A stretch of 55,436 nucleotides of DNA from a marine gamma proteobacterium HTCC2143. Its GTDB lineage: Bacteria > Pseudomonadota > Gammaproteobacteria > Pseudomonadales > Dasaniaceae. Shown piece after piece: positions 8,279-16,097 of the stretch. The notes below the pieces were generated by a model that was not told where the DNA came from, did not search any database, and was given only the letters and a program-made list of their open reading frames with translations. Both the position numbers and the translations under genes were made by a program. Position 1 is the first letter of the stretch; every line of letters begins with the position of its first letter. The stretch is taken from contig AAVT01000013.1 in NCBI GenBank assembly GCA_000169075.1, positions 1-55,436 of the forward strand, read 5' to 3'.

Positions 8279-8320
8279 TTGTAATGACCGCCAGTCATTT
8301 ATATACTGACCACTGGTCAT
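8279..8320. promoter_or_regulatory. Divergent promoter region with two TGACC-N3-GGTCA operators
   Basis: Two palindromes lie at 8285-8297 (TGACC-GCC-AGTCA, one mismatch) and 8307-8319 (TGACC-ACT-GGTCA, perfect). Their starts are 22 bp apart, two helical turns. On the plus strand TTGTAA (8279-8284), a 17-base spacer and TATACT (8302-8307) form a promoter for the FAH/MFS unit, with the first operator in its spacer. On the minus strand TATAAA next to the second operator could serve the DUF1330 gene. The layout matches that at calB. The regulator gene is not obvious in this window. Confidence 0.6.
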
Positions 8321-8513
8321 TTAAGTTCACTAGTCTATGCATAAGGCAAGTGTGAGGCAACTAGTTCTTCACAAATACACTTTCATTACAGCGCGAGATA
8401 CCAATATCTATAACATATCCCGCGCGCATGGATCCTACTCACAAATGCTGCGACGTTAAACACGCTTCGTTCGGCATTTACTGGCTAAAACTGCACGGAT
8501 AACAGGTATCTTT

Positions 8514-9483
8514 ATGAAATTACTTACATTCAAACTGCATGGCGCAGAATATTTAGGCGCTTTGGCTAACACAGGAATTGTCAATCTAGGTGCCGCTGCG
8601 CCAAAGGACATGGCCTTTTCCTCGATGCAAAATTTTATTGAGGCCGGCCAGTCCGCTCTTGATCGTGCATATGCGCTACTTGCATCAAACCCCGCAACAC
8701 TAGCGTTTGACCAAGTTGACTGGTTGGCGCCGCTCCCAGTCCCCCCCCCAAATACGTGACTGTTTGGGTTTCGAAGAGCATCTAAAAAATTCGTTTAAAA
8801 GCGCGCTCAAACTGAGCGCTATGTCGGCAGACGATCCCGTCAAGGCCGAACAAGAATTAGCCGCTAGTGGTCGATTTGAAGTCCCCGAAGTTTGGTACCA
8901 ACAACCCCTCTATTACAAAGCCAACCGTTTTGCCGTAGCACAGAGCGGCAAAGATATTATGTGGCCGGCGTACTCCGAGGTAATGGACTTTGAATTAGAA
9001 ATAGCCTGCGTTATAGGTAAGAAAGGCAGAGACATCAATGAAGGCGACGCTGAAAATCATATATTTGGATACACCATTTATAACGATTTCTCAGCTCGAG
9101 ACGCGCAAATGGTCGAGTCTCTCGGAATGTTGGGGCCGGCCAAAGGCAAAGACTTTGATGACTCAATTATTCTTGGTCCGGTAATTGTCACTAGTGACGA
9201 GCTCGGTGATCCTTACAACTTACGCATGCAAGCTCGCGTCAATGGAGAAACTTGGTGCGATAGCAATAGCAACACTATTCACTGGAAGTTCTCGGATATG
9301 ATCGCACATATCAGTAAAAGCGAGACCCTATACCCCGGTGAGGTGATTGGCTCGGGCACGGTAGGCTTAGGCTGTGGTTTGGAGCATCTGCGCTTTTTAA
9401 CCGATGGCGACATTGTCGAGCTCGAAGTTGAAAAAATCGGTGTCATCTCAAACAAAGTTATAAAAGGCAGTCTGCATGAATAA
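8514..9483 (+). CDS. Fumarylacetoacetate hydrolase (FAH) family protein, frame interrupted at a C9 run
   Basis: Two overlapping frames together make one FAH-family protein of about 322 residues. Residues 1-78 (KLLTFKLHGAEYLGALANTG to WLAPLPVPP) read in one frame. From QIRDCLGFEEHLKNSFK on they read in the next. The switch is at a run of nine C at 8741-8749, where one C fewer would restore the frame. The second part has the fold's metal and substrate landmarks: FELEIACVIGKKGRDI, GYTIYNDFSARDAQM, AKGKDFDDSIILGP and PGEVIGSGTVGLGCGLE. Family enzymes cleave or decarboxylate beta-diketo or oxo acids late in aromatic breakdown. The run may be a sequencing error, a real inactivating slip, or a phase-variable tract. 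The MFS gene overlaps its end by 8 bases. Confidence 0.82.
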
Positions 9484-10702
9484 TCAACAAAGTCAGAAGA
9501 TTAATGATCACAACAGCGACAGCGAGTTTTCTCGTCATTGGTTGTTAGTGTTGGTATGTGCGATAGGTATCGGCGTAGGCGTGTCCTCACTGCCCTTTTA
9601 CACACAAGGAATATTTATTGAGGCATGGATCGCCGACTTTGGCTGGACCCGTGCCCAAGCGTCGCTTGGCATTTTGGGATCGACCCTGGCACTCGCTGCA
9701 GCATTGCCGTTTGTAGGTTTCATAGTTGATCGCTACGGTCTCGTAAAGCCCGTTATGATTTCTTTATTAGGCCTGTCAGTTGCCTATGTGTTACTGGGCA
9801 TGTTCGTTCAGTCCATCGCAACCTTTGTGATACTGGCAATACTACAAGCCATACTTGGCAGTGCTTCGTCTCCTTTGGCCTATACGCGCGCGATCAACAC
9901 CGTGTTTAACAAACAGCGAGGCCTGGCTCTTGGTGTTGCGCTGTCGGGTGCCGGTGTGGCAGCTACGTTTGGGCCCGTTTTGATCAGCAACGCTATCGTC
10001 GAGTTTGGCTGGCGCGGAGCTTACTATGCAATGGCCTTATTTACCCTGGTAGTGGGCGTACTCATTGTTTTCGTCTTATCTCGTCTCAGCGGGGCCAAAA
10101 CACCGGCAAACATAGACACAGAGGCGGCAAGTAGGGACTTTAAAATCGCCAAGACAAGTCGTACATACTGGACCATCATGGCAGCGATATTTTGCCTGTC
10201 TCTCGGGCTCGGCGGATTGATGATTCATTTTGTGCCGATTCTGCTCGACGTGGGCTTCACTACCAGTGCCGCGGTCAAGATTGCAGGCGTTATTGGTGTC
10301 GCCGTTGTGCTGGGCCGTATCTTAGTAGGTTTTGCTGTTGATCGCATATTTGCTCCCTGGGTGGCCATTGCCATTCTAACCGCCTGTATTTGTGGTGTTT
10401 TGGCTTTGGCGCTTCTAGGTTCAGTCGTCGCTGTACCGGCCGCCTTTGTTATAGGATTCTCAGTGGGCGCCGAAGTTGATCTGATTGGCTATCTCATCGC
10501 GAGGTATTTTGGAATGCATGCCTATGGACAGATTTACGGTCGTCAATACGCCGCGTTCTTAATCGCAACGGGTACTAGTCCAGTTATTCTCGGTGCAGTG
10601 CGCGATGCGACCGGAAGTTATACAGCGTCTTTATTTACAGCTGCGGCTTTTATGGTCATATCGGCTACTTTGTTCGCGACACTTCCAAAATTTAAAGATT
10701 AG
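9476..10702 (+). CDS. MFS transporter
   Basis: A 408-residue major facilitator protein with about 12 hydrophobic segments in two halves. The loop 2-3 motif reads GFIVDRYGLVKP near residue 80, repeated in the second half as GFAVDRIF. A hydrophilic central loop (SRLSGAKTPANIDTEAASRD) separates the halves. The pattern, including AYTRAINTVFNKQRGLALGV and the R/G-rich motif of helix 4-5, fits the monocarboxylate/oxalate-formate-like MFS branch, so an organic acid is a likely substrate (inference). It overlaps the FAH gene by 8 bases and should be co-translated. An acid importer next to an FAH hydrolase suggests uptake of an aromatic or dicarboxylic acid. Confidence 0.87.
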   Translation: MNNQQSQKINDHNSDSEFSRHWLLVLVCAIGIGVGVSSLPFYTQGIFIEAWIADFGWTRAQASLGILGSTLALAAALPFVGFIVDRYGLVKPVMISLLGLSVAYVLLGMFVQSIATFVILAILQAILGSASSPLAYTRAINTVFNKQRGLALGVALSGAGVAATFGPVLISNAIVEFGWRGAYYAMALFTLVVGVLIVFVLSRLSGAKTPANIDTEAASRDFKIAKTSRTYWTIMAAIFCLSLGLGGLMIHFVPILLDVGFTTSAAVKIAGVIGVAVVLGRILVGFAVDRIFAPWVAIAILTACICGVLALALLGSVVAVPAAFVIGFSVGAEVDLIGYLIARYFGMHAYGQIYGRQYAAFLIATGTSPVILGAVRDATGSYTASLFTAAAFMVISATLFATLPKFKD

Positions 10703-10733
10703 CGTCGTACCGAAAGTCACAGACAGAAAACAT

Positions 10734-10769
10734 AACAAACCCCTAGTCCTATCGCGCTGGGGGCTTGTT
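10734..10769 (+). terminator. Possible terminator after the MFS gene
   Basis: AACAAACCCC pairs with GGGGGCTTGTT across a 15-base loop, with one unpaired base. It lies 32 bases after the stop. There is no U run, so the strength is uncertain. Confidence 0.4.
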
Positions 10770-10982
10770 ACTATTGAAGGCGGCGGAAACTGTAGGTGGC
10801 TACGTCTAGATTGCACGATAGCCTAAGGGCTTAGTCCTCAACAAAAGAAGCCCTTTTGGCAACTGGCGGTTTGACGTTGAGGTCTAGACGTTCCGTGAGA
10901 CTTTGCTAGGCTGATTTCGTGATCACGCAATAAAGGCGCGCTCACACTCTTCTTATATCTCGCACATTTGTTAGACTAGGGC

Positions 10983-11441
10983 ATGAATCCTTCTAACACC
11001 ACCAGCAGACGGGTCCGCTCACTGGCCGACAGCGACATTACAGCGCTGCTGCATGATCTTGCCAGCCCTGTGAGGCTCGCATCGCAATCTCCAAACGGCT
11101 TTCCACTGATCTCGACACTTTGGTTTATCTATGAGGAAGGATTTTTTTGGTGTATTACGCAGCAGAGCACTCTGCTGCGGCGCAATCTGGCCGCCAACCC
11201 GCGCTGCGCGTTTGAGATAGGGCTCCGTGGGCAGCGCTTTAAGGTGTTACGCGGACAGGGCCTTGCCACGCTCGACCTGGCAGACGGTGAACGCATGACC
11301 GAACGCATGATTAGTCGCTACCTAAAGGACTCAAACGGTCCGATGGCGGCTACCATGCGACGGCAGATAGCCACCGAATATGCCATAGCTATCAGACCCC
11401 GCTGGGTACGCGGACAAGGTGCACAAAAAATAAAAACCTAA
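10983..11441 (+). CDS. Pyridoxamine 5'-phosphate oxidase (PPOX) family FMN-binding protein
   Basis: A 152-residue split-barrel protein. ITALLHDLASPVRLASQ is followed by NGFPLISTLWFIYEEGFFWC, the usual flavin-barrel start. Then come the TLLRRNLAANPRCAFEIG segment and FKVLRGQGLATLDL. Members bind FMN or F420 and reduce varied substrates, or act as haem or flavin sensors. It has no operon partner and is flanked by structured intergenic DNA. It is only distantly similar to the second PPOX-like protein at 12454-12897, so the two are not a recent duplication. Confidence 0.78.
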   Translation: MNPSNTTSRRVRSLADSDITALLHDLASPVRLASQSPNGFPLISTLWFIYEEGFFWCITQQSTLLRRNLAANPRCAFEIGLRGQRFKVLRGQGLATLDLADGERMTERMISRYLKDSNGPMAATMRRQIATEYAIAIRPRWVRGQGAQKIKT

Positions 11442-11555
11442 CGTAAAGGCAAGAATTTAGGGTGAGCGGACGGCATGTATAAACATCATGCCACCGACTT
11501 TATCTTCTATTTTGTTACGCCCATCAGCCGCCTCACTTAATCTTCTAATGCGCCG

Positions 11556-12128
11556 CTATTTCTTGGCCTTTTTCCCCGCAGACTTTAAGCCCATCATCTT
11601 AGCCACTTTACCTTTGCCAGTCATGCCGGGTACTTGCCCCAAAAATTCTTTTTTGCCTATCCCAAGACCATTATGACGCAGAATCGAAAAAGCCGTGCTG
11701 TAGTGGAAATAGAAGTTAGGCAAAGCCCAGCCATTGAAGTAGTCCAAACCATTAAACTCTATAGTCCCAATCGGCATCACCATTGCTATTGTGCGACTCT
11801 CCGCACCCTCGAATTGAGCCGATTTTAGTGTTCGCAAAAATTTAATAACCGTCTTTATGCGCTGATCCAGTTCAACAAATGTTGTCTCATTATCAGCTAA
11901 GGTAGGTGCGTCGACGCCCGCCAAGCGGCCACAACACCCTTTCACGTTGTCTGTCGCGATACGCACTTGACTAACCAGTGGCAACATATCCGGGGCCAAT
12001 CGCGAATTTAACAACACGCCTGGATCAATATTGCGTGCTTTGGCGTCTTTTGCAGCTAGTTTTAAAATGGCAGCCAGATTCTTTAGCTGGTGGGAAAATA
12101 CCGGTACTGTCTGATGGTAAAGATTCAC
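11556..12128 (-). CDS. DUF1993 domain-containing protein
   Basis: A 190-residue DUF1993 protein. The start NLYHQTVPVFSHQLKNLAAI, the PDMLPLVSQVRIATDNVKG segment and the late NGLDYFNGWALPNFYFHYST followed by YSTAFSILRHNGLGIGKKEF are characteristic. The fold is a DinB-like four-helix bundle of unknown function, found widely in proteobacteria as a single gene. The C-terminus is lysine-rich (GKGKVAKMMGLKSAGKKAKK) and may be a disordered tail. It is a single gene with its own upstream region. Confidence 0.85.
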   Translation of the reverse strand: MNLYHQTVPVFSHQLKNLAAILKLAAKDAKARNIDPGVLLNSRLAPDMLPLVSQVRIATDNVKGCCGRLAGVDAPTLADNETTFVELDQRIKTVIKFLRTLKSAQFEGAESRTIAMVMPIGTIEFNGLDYFNGWALPNFYFHYSTAFSILRHNGLGIGKKEFLGQVPGMTGKGKVAKMMGLKSAGKKAKK

Positions 12129-12453
12129 TGTGCTTCTCTCTATTTAAATTTGCCTGAACTGGCGTAAGCTCGATCGGCCGCTAGTGTACTGTAATCGTAT
12201 TACCCTGTAACGCTTGGCACACACTTCCGTCATTATATTTAGGGCCCTCAGGGTTGTGTTTTACGCAGGACCACGCTTAATCCAACCGATATTCTAATTG
12301 CCAAGATTGGCTCAGTTCCCCTTTATACAGTCGATATACTAAGACCCTTTTAGAGTGCATCTGGACTTCTCAAACTTAGCAGCCGCACTCTAGCCAACAT
12401 TAACTGAGACGGGCTAATGTCTGTTATTGAGCTTTTAGTGTGAATAAATTTTT
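12129..12453. other. Intergenic region between two minus-strand genes
   Basis: No gene is seen in these 325 bases. One inverted repeat stands out: AGAGTGC near 12352 pairing with GCACTCT near 12387, with a loop of about 28. It lies just downstream of the PPOX-like gene at 12454-12897 read on the minus strand, but no U run follows. Confidence 0.35.
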
Positions 12454-12897
12454 TTAGTCCACGGTCGCTCTGGGGACAAAGGTCATCGCCTGAGTATAAC
12501 CTTCTACCCACTGGTAGCGATCGATGTGAACCGCGAAGAAAACCACGTCTGGAGCGGTCATGAGATCTTTTAAAGTCGAATTGCGCTCGAGCAGCAGCCG
12601 GTGAGCCGGTTTTTCGGCCCCATCTGTCAATTCGCGCGCCTGACCAAAACCACTCATGGCCTGACCACCGACATGATCAGAATGATTACCTGTGCGGTTA
12701 TCCCACAGGCAAGTGACACTGGGATTGTTACGGATATTCTTAACTTTTTGGGTATTCTCCAGAGACGCTAGATAGATCTCACTTAAATCTTTAGAGAAGG
12801 CATAGGCCATTAAGTGTAAAGCCACTCCTTGATCGCTGAGGGTCGCTAAAACAAACTGAACTTGCTGTGACAATAAAGAGGCAACCGTGTTTTTCAT
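12454..12897 (-). CDS. PPOX-family FMN-binding protein
   Basis: A split-barrel flavin-binding protein of 147 residues. VASLLSQQVQFVLATLSDQG opens the barrel, LHLMAYAFSKDLSEIYLASL and KVKNIRNNPSVTCLWDNRTG follow, and FFAVHIDRYQWVEGY ends it. ATG at 12897 is preferred, with GGAT 8 bases upstream. The open frame begins 27 bases earlier at a GTG without a ribosome site. The order of elements is that of general stress or pyridoxamine-oxidase-like proteins. The cofactor and substrate are not identifiable. It is divergent from the DUF6482/methyltransferase/HNH unit. Confidence 0.75.
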   Translation of the reverse strand: MKNTVASLLSQQVQFVLATLSDQGVALHLMAYAFSKDLSEIYLASLENTQKVKNIRNNPSVTCLWDNRTGNHSDHVGGQAMSGFGQARELTDGAEKPAHRLLLERNSTLKDLMTAPDVVFFAVHIDRYQWVEGYTQAMTFVPRATVD

Positions 12898-13176
12898 CAA
12901 ATTATATCCATTCACTGGTCGCACCGCTAAAGAGGATCTTTACCCTGGACCTGCACCGCGCAACTTTAGCCTTTATCCCATCAAAAACATACGCTGCTTG
13001 GCAAAAAACGAGCCATCAGTAAAATACCGCCTTTGCTACTGCATCCTCGTTTTTGCTGATAATTTTATTGACCAGCAGGATAAACGGCTGACTGATGATA
13101 AAATTTGATCTCCGTGCCACCGCTACACGTAAATAGTTTATAGATTTAAAAACAAACATAAAAAGAGGCCACGCTA

Positions 13177-13509
13177 ATGAAAATAACCGTTAATGAGTTT
13201 GCCCAAAGCTCACTCCCTCTGCCAGTGATTGTGCATTCGATCGATATGGTTGGTTATCAAGCGACTGTGATCATCGAGCAAAAAGAATGCCTCTTAGTCG
13301 GCCCTAATGGACGCCCCCTGCGTTACTCTAGTCTAATGCAGATGCGTGAAAAGCTGAGTACCCTGCCCACCAGTTCTGTGGTGTTAAGCCATCAATCTGC
13401 CTATGACGAGATGATCAACCAGCCAATTAAACAAGGCAGCAATACCCTTAAAGTACCCCTTTCCAACGAGCTCTATCCTGATCCTGCGCAAACAACATTG
13501 TCGTCATGA
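13177..13509 (+). CDS. DUF6482-like small protein
   Basis: A 110-residue cytoplasmic protein. PLPVIVHSIDMVGYQATVII is followed by QKECLLVGPNGRPLRYSSLM, two beta-rich segments that match the DUF6482 proteins of marine and pseudomonad gammaproteobacteria. The function is unknown, and the family name is given from memory of the pattern, with moderate certainty. GAGG upstream supports the ATG. Its stop overlaps the start of the exported methyltransferase by 4 bases (ATGA), and that gene overlaps the HNH-like gene in the same way, so the three form a translationally coupled unit. Confidence 0.65.
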   Translation: MKITVNEFAQSSLPLPVIVHSIDMVGYQATVIIEQKECLLVGPNGRPLRYSSLMQMREKLSTLPTSSVVLSHQSAYDEMINQPIKQGSNTLKVPLSNELYPDPAQTTLSS

Positions 13510-14231
13510 TTAAGTTTCGCTTGCGGGCATCAGCCGCTGTTGTTGCCCTGACGCTGGCTTTATTGAACCCGCCTGTTTCGGCGACGACTGACGAGGGCCA
13601 CTATCAGATGGTTACGCCCAGTCGCGATGGCACTGGAAAACTTTATATGGGACGAGAGATCTCCCATGTGATGGGGCATCTTGGTGCCGGCTGGCTTGAG
13701 CGCCCCAGCCGAGAGCGAGAGGAACGCACCGACCTGCTGATCCAAAATATGGGCCTGAAAGACACCGATAGCGTGGTCGACCTGGGCGCCGGTACGGGAT
13801 ATTTCAGTTTTCCAATTGCACAGCAACTCAGCGCCGGCAAGGTACTTGCCATTGATATCGAACCTGAAATGCTCAAACGCATAGAGCAGAGAAAAACAGT
13901 CAGCGGCATTCAAAATATCGAGACGGTATTGGCCAGCAAAACTAACCCCAATATTCCTGCAGACAGTGTTGACGTAGTGTTGCTGGTTGATGCCTATCAT
14001 GAGTTTTCACACCCGCGGGAAGTAATGGCCGCTGTATCTAGGGGATTAAAACCCGGCGGCCGGGTCATTCTGGTTGAATATCGCGGTGAAGACCGCAAAG
14101 TACCAATCAAACGTTTGCATAAAATGACTCAACAACAAGCCAAAAAAGAGCTAAACGCTGTCGGCTTGCGATGGCAGCACACTGATCAATACCTGCCTCA
14201 GCAACACGTTATGGTATTCACTAAACCATGA
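13506..14231 (+). CDS. Exported class I SAM-dependent methyltransferase-like protein
   Basis: A 241-residue protein with a clear signal peptide (IKFRLRASAAVVALTLALLN, cleavage after PVSA near residue 26). A complete Rossmann methyltransferase domain follows. Motif I is VVDLGAGTGYFSFPIA near residue 97, the acidic loop is VLAIDIEPEML, motif IV is DVVLLVDAYHEFSHP and motif VI is LKPGGRVILVEYRGED. The segment before motif I (MGREISHVMGHLGAGWLERP) defines a family of secreted methyltransferase-like proteins in proteobacteria. SAM is not known to be available in the periplasm, so either the enzyme uses another ligand or the leader anchors it facing inward. The substrate is unknown. Confidence 0.82.
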   Translation: MIKFRLRASAAVVALTLALLNPPVSATTDEGHYQMVTPSRDGTGKLYMGREISHVMGHLGAGWLERPSREREERTDLLIQNMGLKDTDSVVDLGAGTGYFSFPIAQQLSAGKVLAIDIEPEMLKRIEQRKTVSGIQNIETVLASKTNPNIPADSVDVVLLVDAYHEFSHPREVMAAVSRGLKPGGRVILVEYRGEDRKVPIKRLHKMTQQQAKKELNAVGLRWQHTDQYLPQQHVMVFTKP

Positions 14232-14593
14232 GTCAGTCTGACCCACTAGCAAGCTGTCATCGACGTGGCGGAAAAGCCGGTGAATGTTTGTTATGTCGGC
14301 GCGGCACTGCCCTCACCTTTCACCATTTAATTCCCAAAAAAATGCATCGACGGCGCTTTTTTCAGAGAACTTATAACCGTGAGCAATTGGCTGCCGGCAT
14401 TTATATTTGCCGCCAGTGTCATAGCGGCATACACAGGCTCTTTGATGAAATGACGCTGGCCAAACACTACAACAACGTAGACAGCCTTCTGCAGGATGAA
14501 GCCCTGCTGAAACATTGCCTATGGGTAGGCAGACAACGTATCAGCAACGCAGCGGCTTCCAGACTTGATGACGGTGTTAGCCGAGCTTACTGA
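14228..14593 (+). CDS. HNH-like zinc-finger protein
   Basis: A 121-residue basic protein. CLLCRRG, then LTFHHLIPKKMHRRRFF and YICRQCHSGIHRLFDE give two CxxC pairs around an H-H core, the pattern of HNH nuclease-like domains with a structural zinc. The family also appears as stand-alone HNH endonuclease-like proteins in marine gammaproteobacteria without an associated methylase of the restriction type. It overlaps the methyltransferase gene by 4 bases. Whether it cuts DNA is unproven. The HHLIP motif supplies the candidate metal-binding histidines. Confidence 0.75.
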   Translation: MSQSDPLASCHRRGGKAGECLLCRRGTALTFHHLIPKKMHRRRFFQRTYNREQLAAGIYICRQCHSGIHRLFDEMTLAKHYNNVDSLLQDEALLKHCLWVGRQRISNAAASRLDDGVSRAY

Positions 14594-14911
14594 CCCTCCG
14601 CTGCTTGAACAACTCGTCATAGTTTCAGCAAGCCTTTGGCAGCCAGGGGTGCCGGCACCAGGGCTGCTCGCACTGTTTAGACTGCCTAAGCCTCGATTTT
14701 TCACCGCGCTGCAGCTTCCTTAAGGCATCACTGGGTCGTCTCTATCAAAAACGGGACAACCCGCTCGAGCGCTGATCGGTAGATGCTGGCGGTGTAGGTC
14801 TGGGAAATAAAGTGTTGATACATTAGCTTTTATGTAACAAATGCATGAGAATTCAGACTCGGTTTGAACGTTCATTGAAGCCGTTTTTTAATCAATGCAG
14901 GAAACTCCGCC
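14594..14911. other. Intergenic region before the Rieske protein gene
   Basis: No supported gene in these 318 bases. The last 60 bases before the ATG at 14912 are AT-rich and hold the ribosome site (GCAGGAAA). The sequence TTGATA near 14815 could be a -35, but I see no clear matching -10. Confidence 0.35.
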
Positions 14912-15724
14912 ATGCCGGCAAAACAGACCAATGCTCTGATAAACAATCCCAATGCAGCCGATCTCACCGAGGTGGCCATTTACAGGCGAGCTATTAGAGC
15001 CAATCTCGATCGGGTTTGGGAAAACGTCCTCGATTGGGCACATTTACCGTGGTTGCATGAGTCGAGTTTTGACTATGTCGAGCTTGATGAGGCTGGTGAT
15101 TGGGGATGGCGAACTTGGTCAAATGCCGAACACTCTGGAACTATTGAACTTTGCGTAGATCGGGCCAATAATCGTTATGTAACGCGCACTTACGAAGAGG
15201 CTTTGCAGGTTGCCGAAATATGGACGGAGCTCGAAGATCAAGGAGAAGCGACCAATATCCGAGTATCATTCTTACTGGCAAACATTCGCGACGAGGGTAA
15301 AGACAAAATCGGTAAAATCATGCTGGATGCCTATACACAACTCTGGGATGAAGACGAAGCCATGATGATGCAGCGTCAGATACGGTTGGATGAACCTATT
15401 ATCAACGATGGCATTCTCAATCTTGGGCCTATCCAGAATCTTAAGCTGCCGATGACCGTCAGACTTGGCAACAAAAACTGGCGACTTCTTGATCTCGACG
15501 GTGAGTTATTTGTGCAGGCTGCGGACTGTCCCCATCTACGTGGACCACTGGAAGATGCTCTGCATAAAACGGGAGAGATAAAGTGCCCCTGGCATGGCTA
15601 TCGGTTCAATGTCGACTCTGGTGAATGTGTATCTCCGGTCGAGGCAAACTGCAAGCTGCCAACCGCACCAACGATCGATTATAGGGAAAATGGCACTGTA
15701 AGCCTCATCAGGTCGGCAACCTAA
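14912..15724 (+). CDS. Rieske non-heme-iron oxygenase-like protein with reversed domain order
   Basis: A 270-residue protein. The C-terminal third is a Rieske domain: Cys206-x-His208 (CPHLRG) and Cys225-x2-His228 (CPWHGYRF) bind a 2Fe-2S cluster. The N-terminal part carries the signature of the catalytic domain of Rieske oxygenases: E37-N38-x2-D41-x2-H44-x4-H49 followed by SSF, where the two His would bind mononuclear iron and Asp41 would be the bridging acid. WDEDEAMMMQRQ with Asp148 matches the position of the third iron ligand in the dicamba/vanillate demethylase branch. Known oxygenases have the Rieske domain first, so here the order is swapped and the catalytic part is short. Likely a monooxygenase on a ring or methoxy group, needing a separate reductase that is absent here. 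The P450 gene is convergent nearby. Confidence 0.8.
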   Translation: MPAKQTNALINNPNAADLTEVAIYRRAIRANLDRVWENVLDWAHLPWLHESSFDYVELDEAGDWGWRTWSNAEHSGTIELCVDRANNRYVTRTYEEALQVAEIWTELEDQGEATNIRVSFLLANIRDEGKDKIGKIMLDAYTQLWDEDEAMMMQRQIRLDEPIINDGILNLGPIQNLKLPMTVRLGNKNWRLLDLDGELFVQAADCPHLRGPLEDALHKTGEIKCPWHGYRFNVDSGECVSPVEANCKLPTAPTIDYRENGTVSLIRSAT

Positions 15725-15767
15725 CACTGCAACTACGCTCTCGACTCAGTTACAACCGTGCTTCCGG

Positions 15768-16067
15768 CTAATTAAGCGGCAGGTCGATTATCACCGATGA
15801 TCGAGACCCGTCACCTCGGCACCCAAATGCGGTGTAATCATTGTAAACTCCATAAGCGGTGTCGCTTTTTTTTAGTGTTTTGGGCTGATCATAGCGCCAT
15901 CCGCTAAAAGGGAACAGGTGACCTACAGCCCAACGATTGGGGCTGCGACTCAGCATCTGCCGAGCACTATGGCAGGGCATTCAACCATCTCTGGAGTCCG
16001 AACTCCGTCATAAGCCATTTGTGCATTAAAAGACTCGTGCAGATACTGGTCTCGGCAGAGTCGCCTC
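15768..16067 (-). pseudogene. Possible decayed coding remnant, unknown family
   Basis: Two minus-strand frames look protein-like and join with a shift near 15965-15985. An upstream piece (RDQYLHESFNAQMAYDGVRT, ending PEMVECPA) leads to a downstream piece (QMLSRSPNRWAVGHLFPFSG, then AYGVYNDYTAFGCRGDGS). The second ends at TAG 15768. I do not recognise the family, and there is no good start. It follows the P450 gene on the same strand and could be the damaged 3' end of a gene once downstream of it. Confidence 0.3.
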
Positions 16068-16097
16068 AGCGAACCGTTGAATAAACTATTGGAGCAT

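Noticed and set aside
14567..14719. A 50-codon frame after the HNH-like gene (MTVLAELTDPPLLEQL)
   Set aside because: No ribosome site, it overlaps the HNH gene end, and no family is visible. It could be a decayed tail but evidence is too thin.
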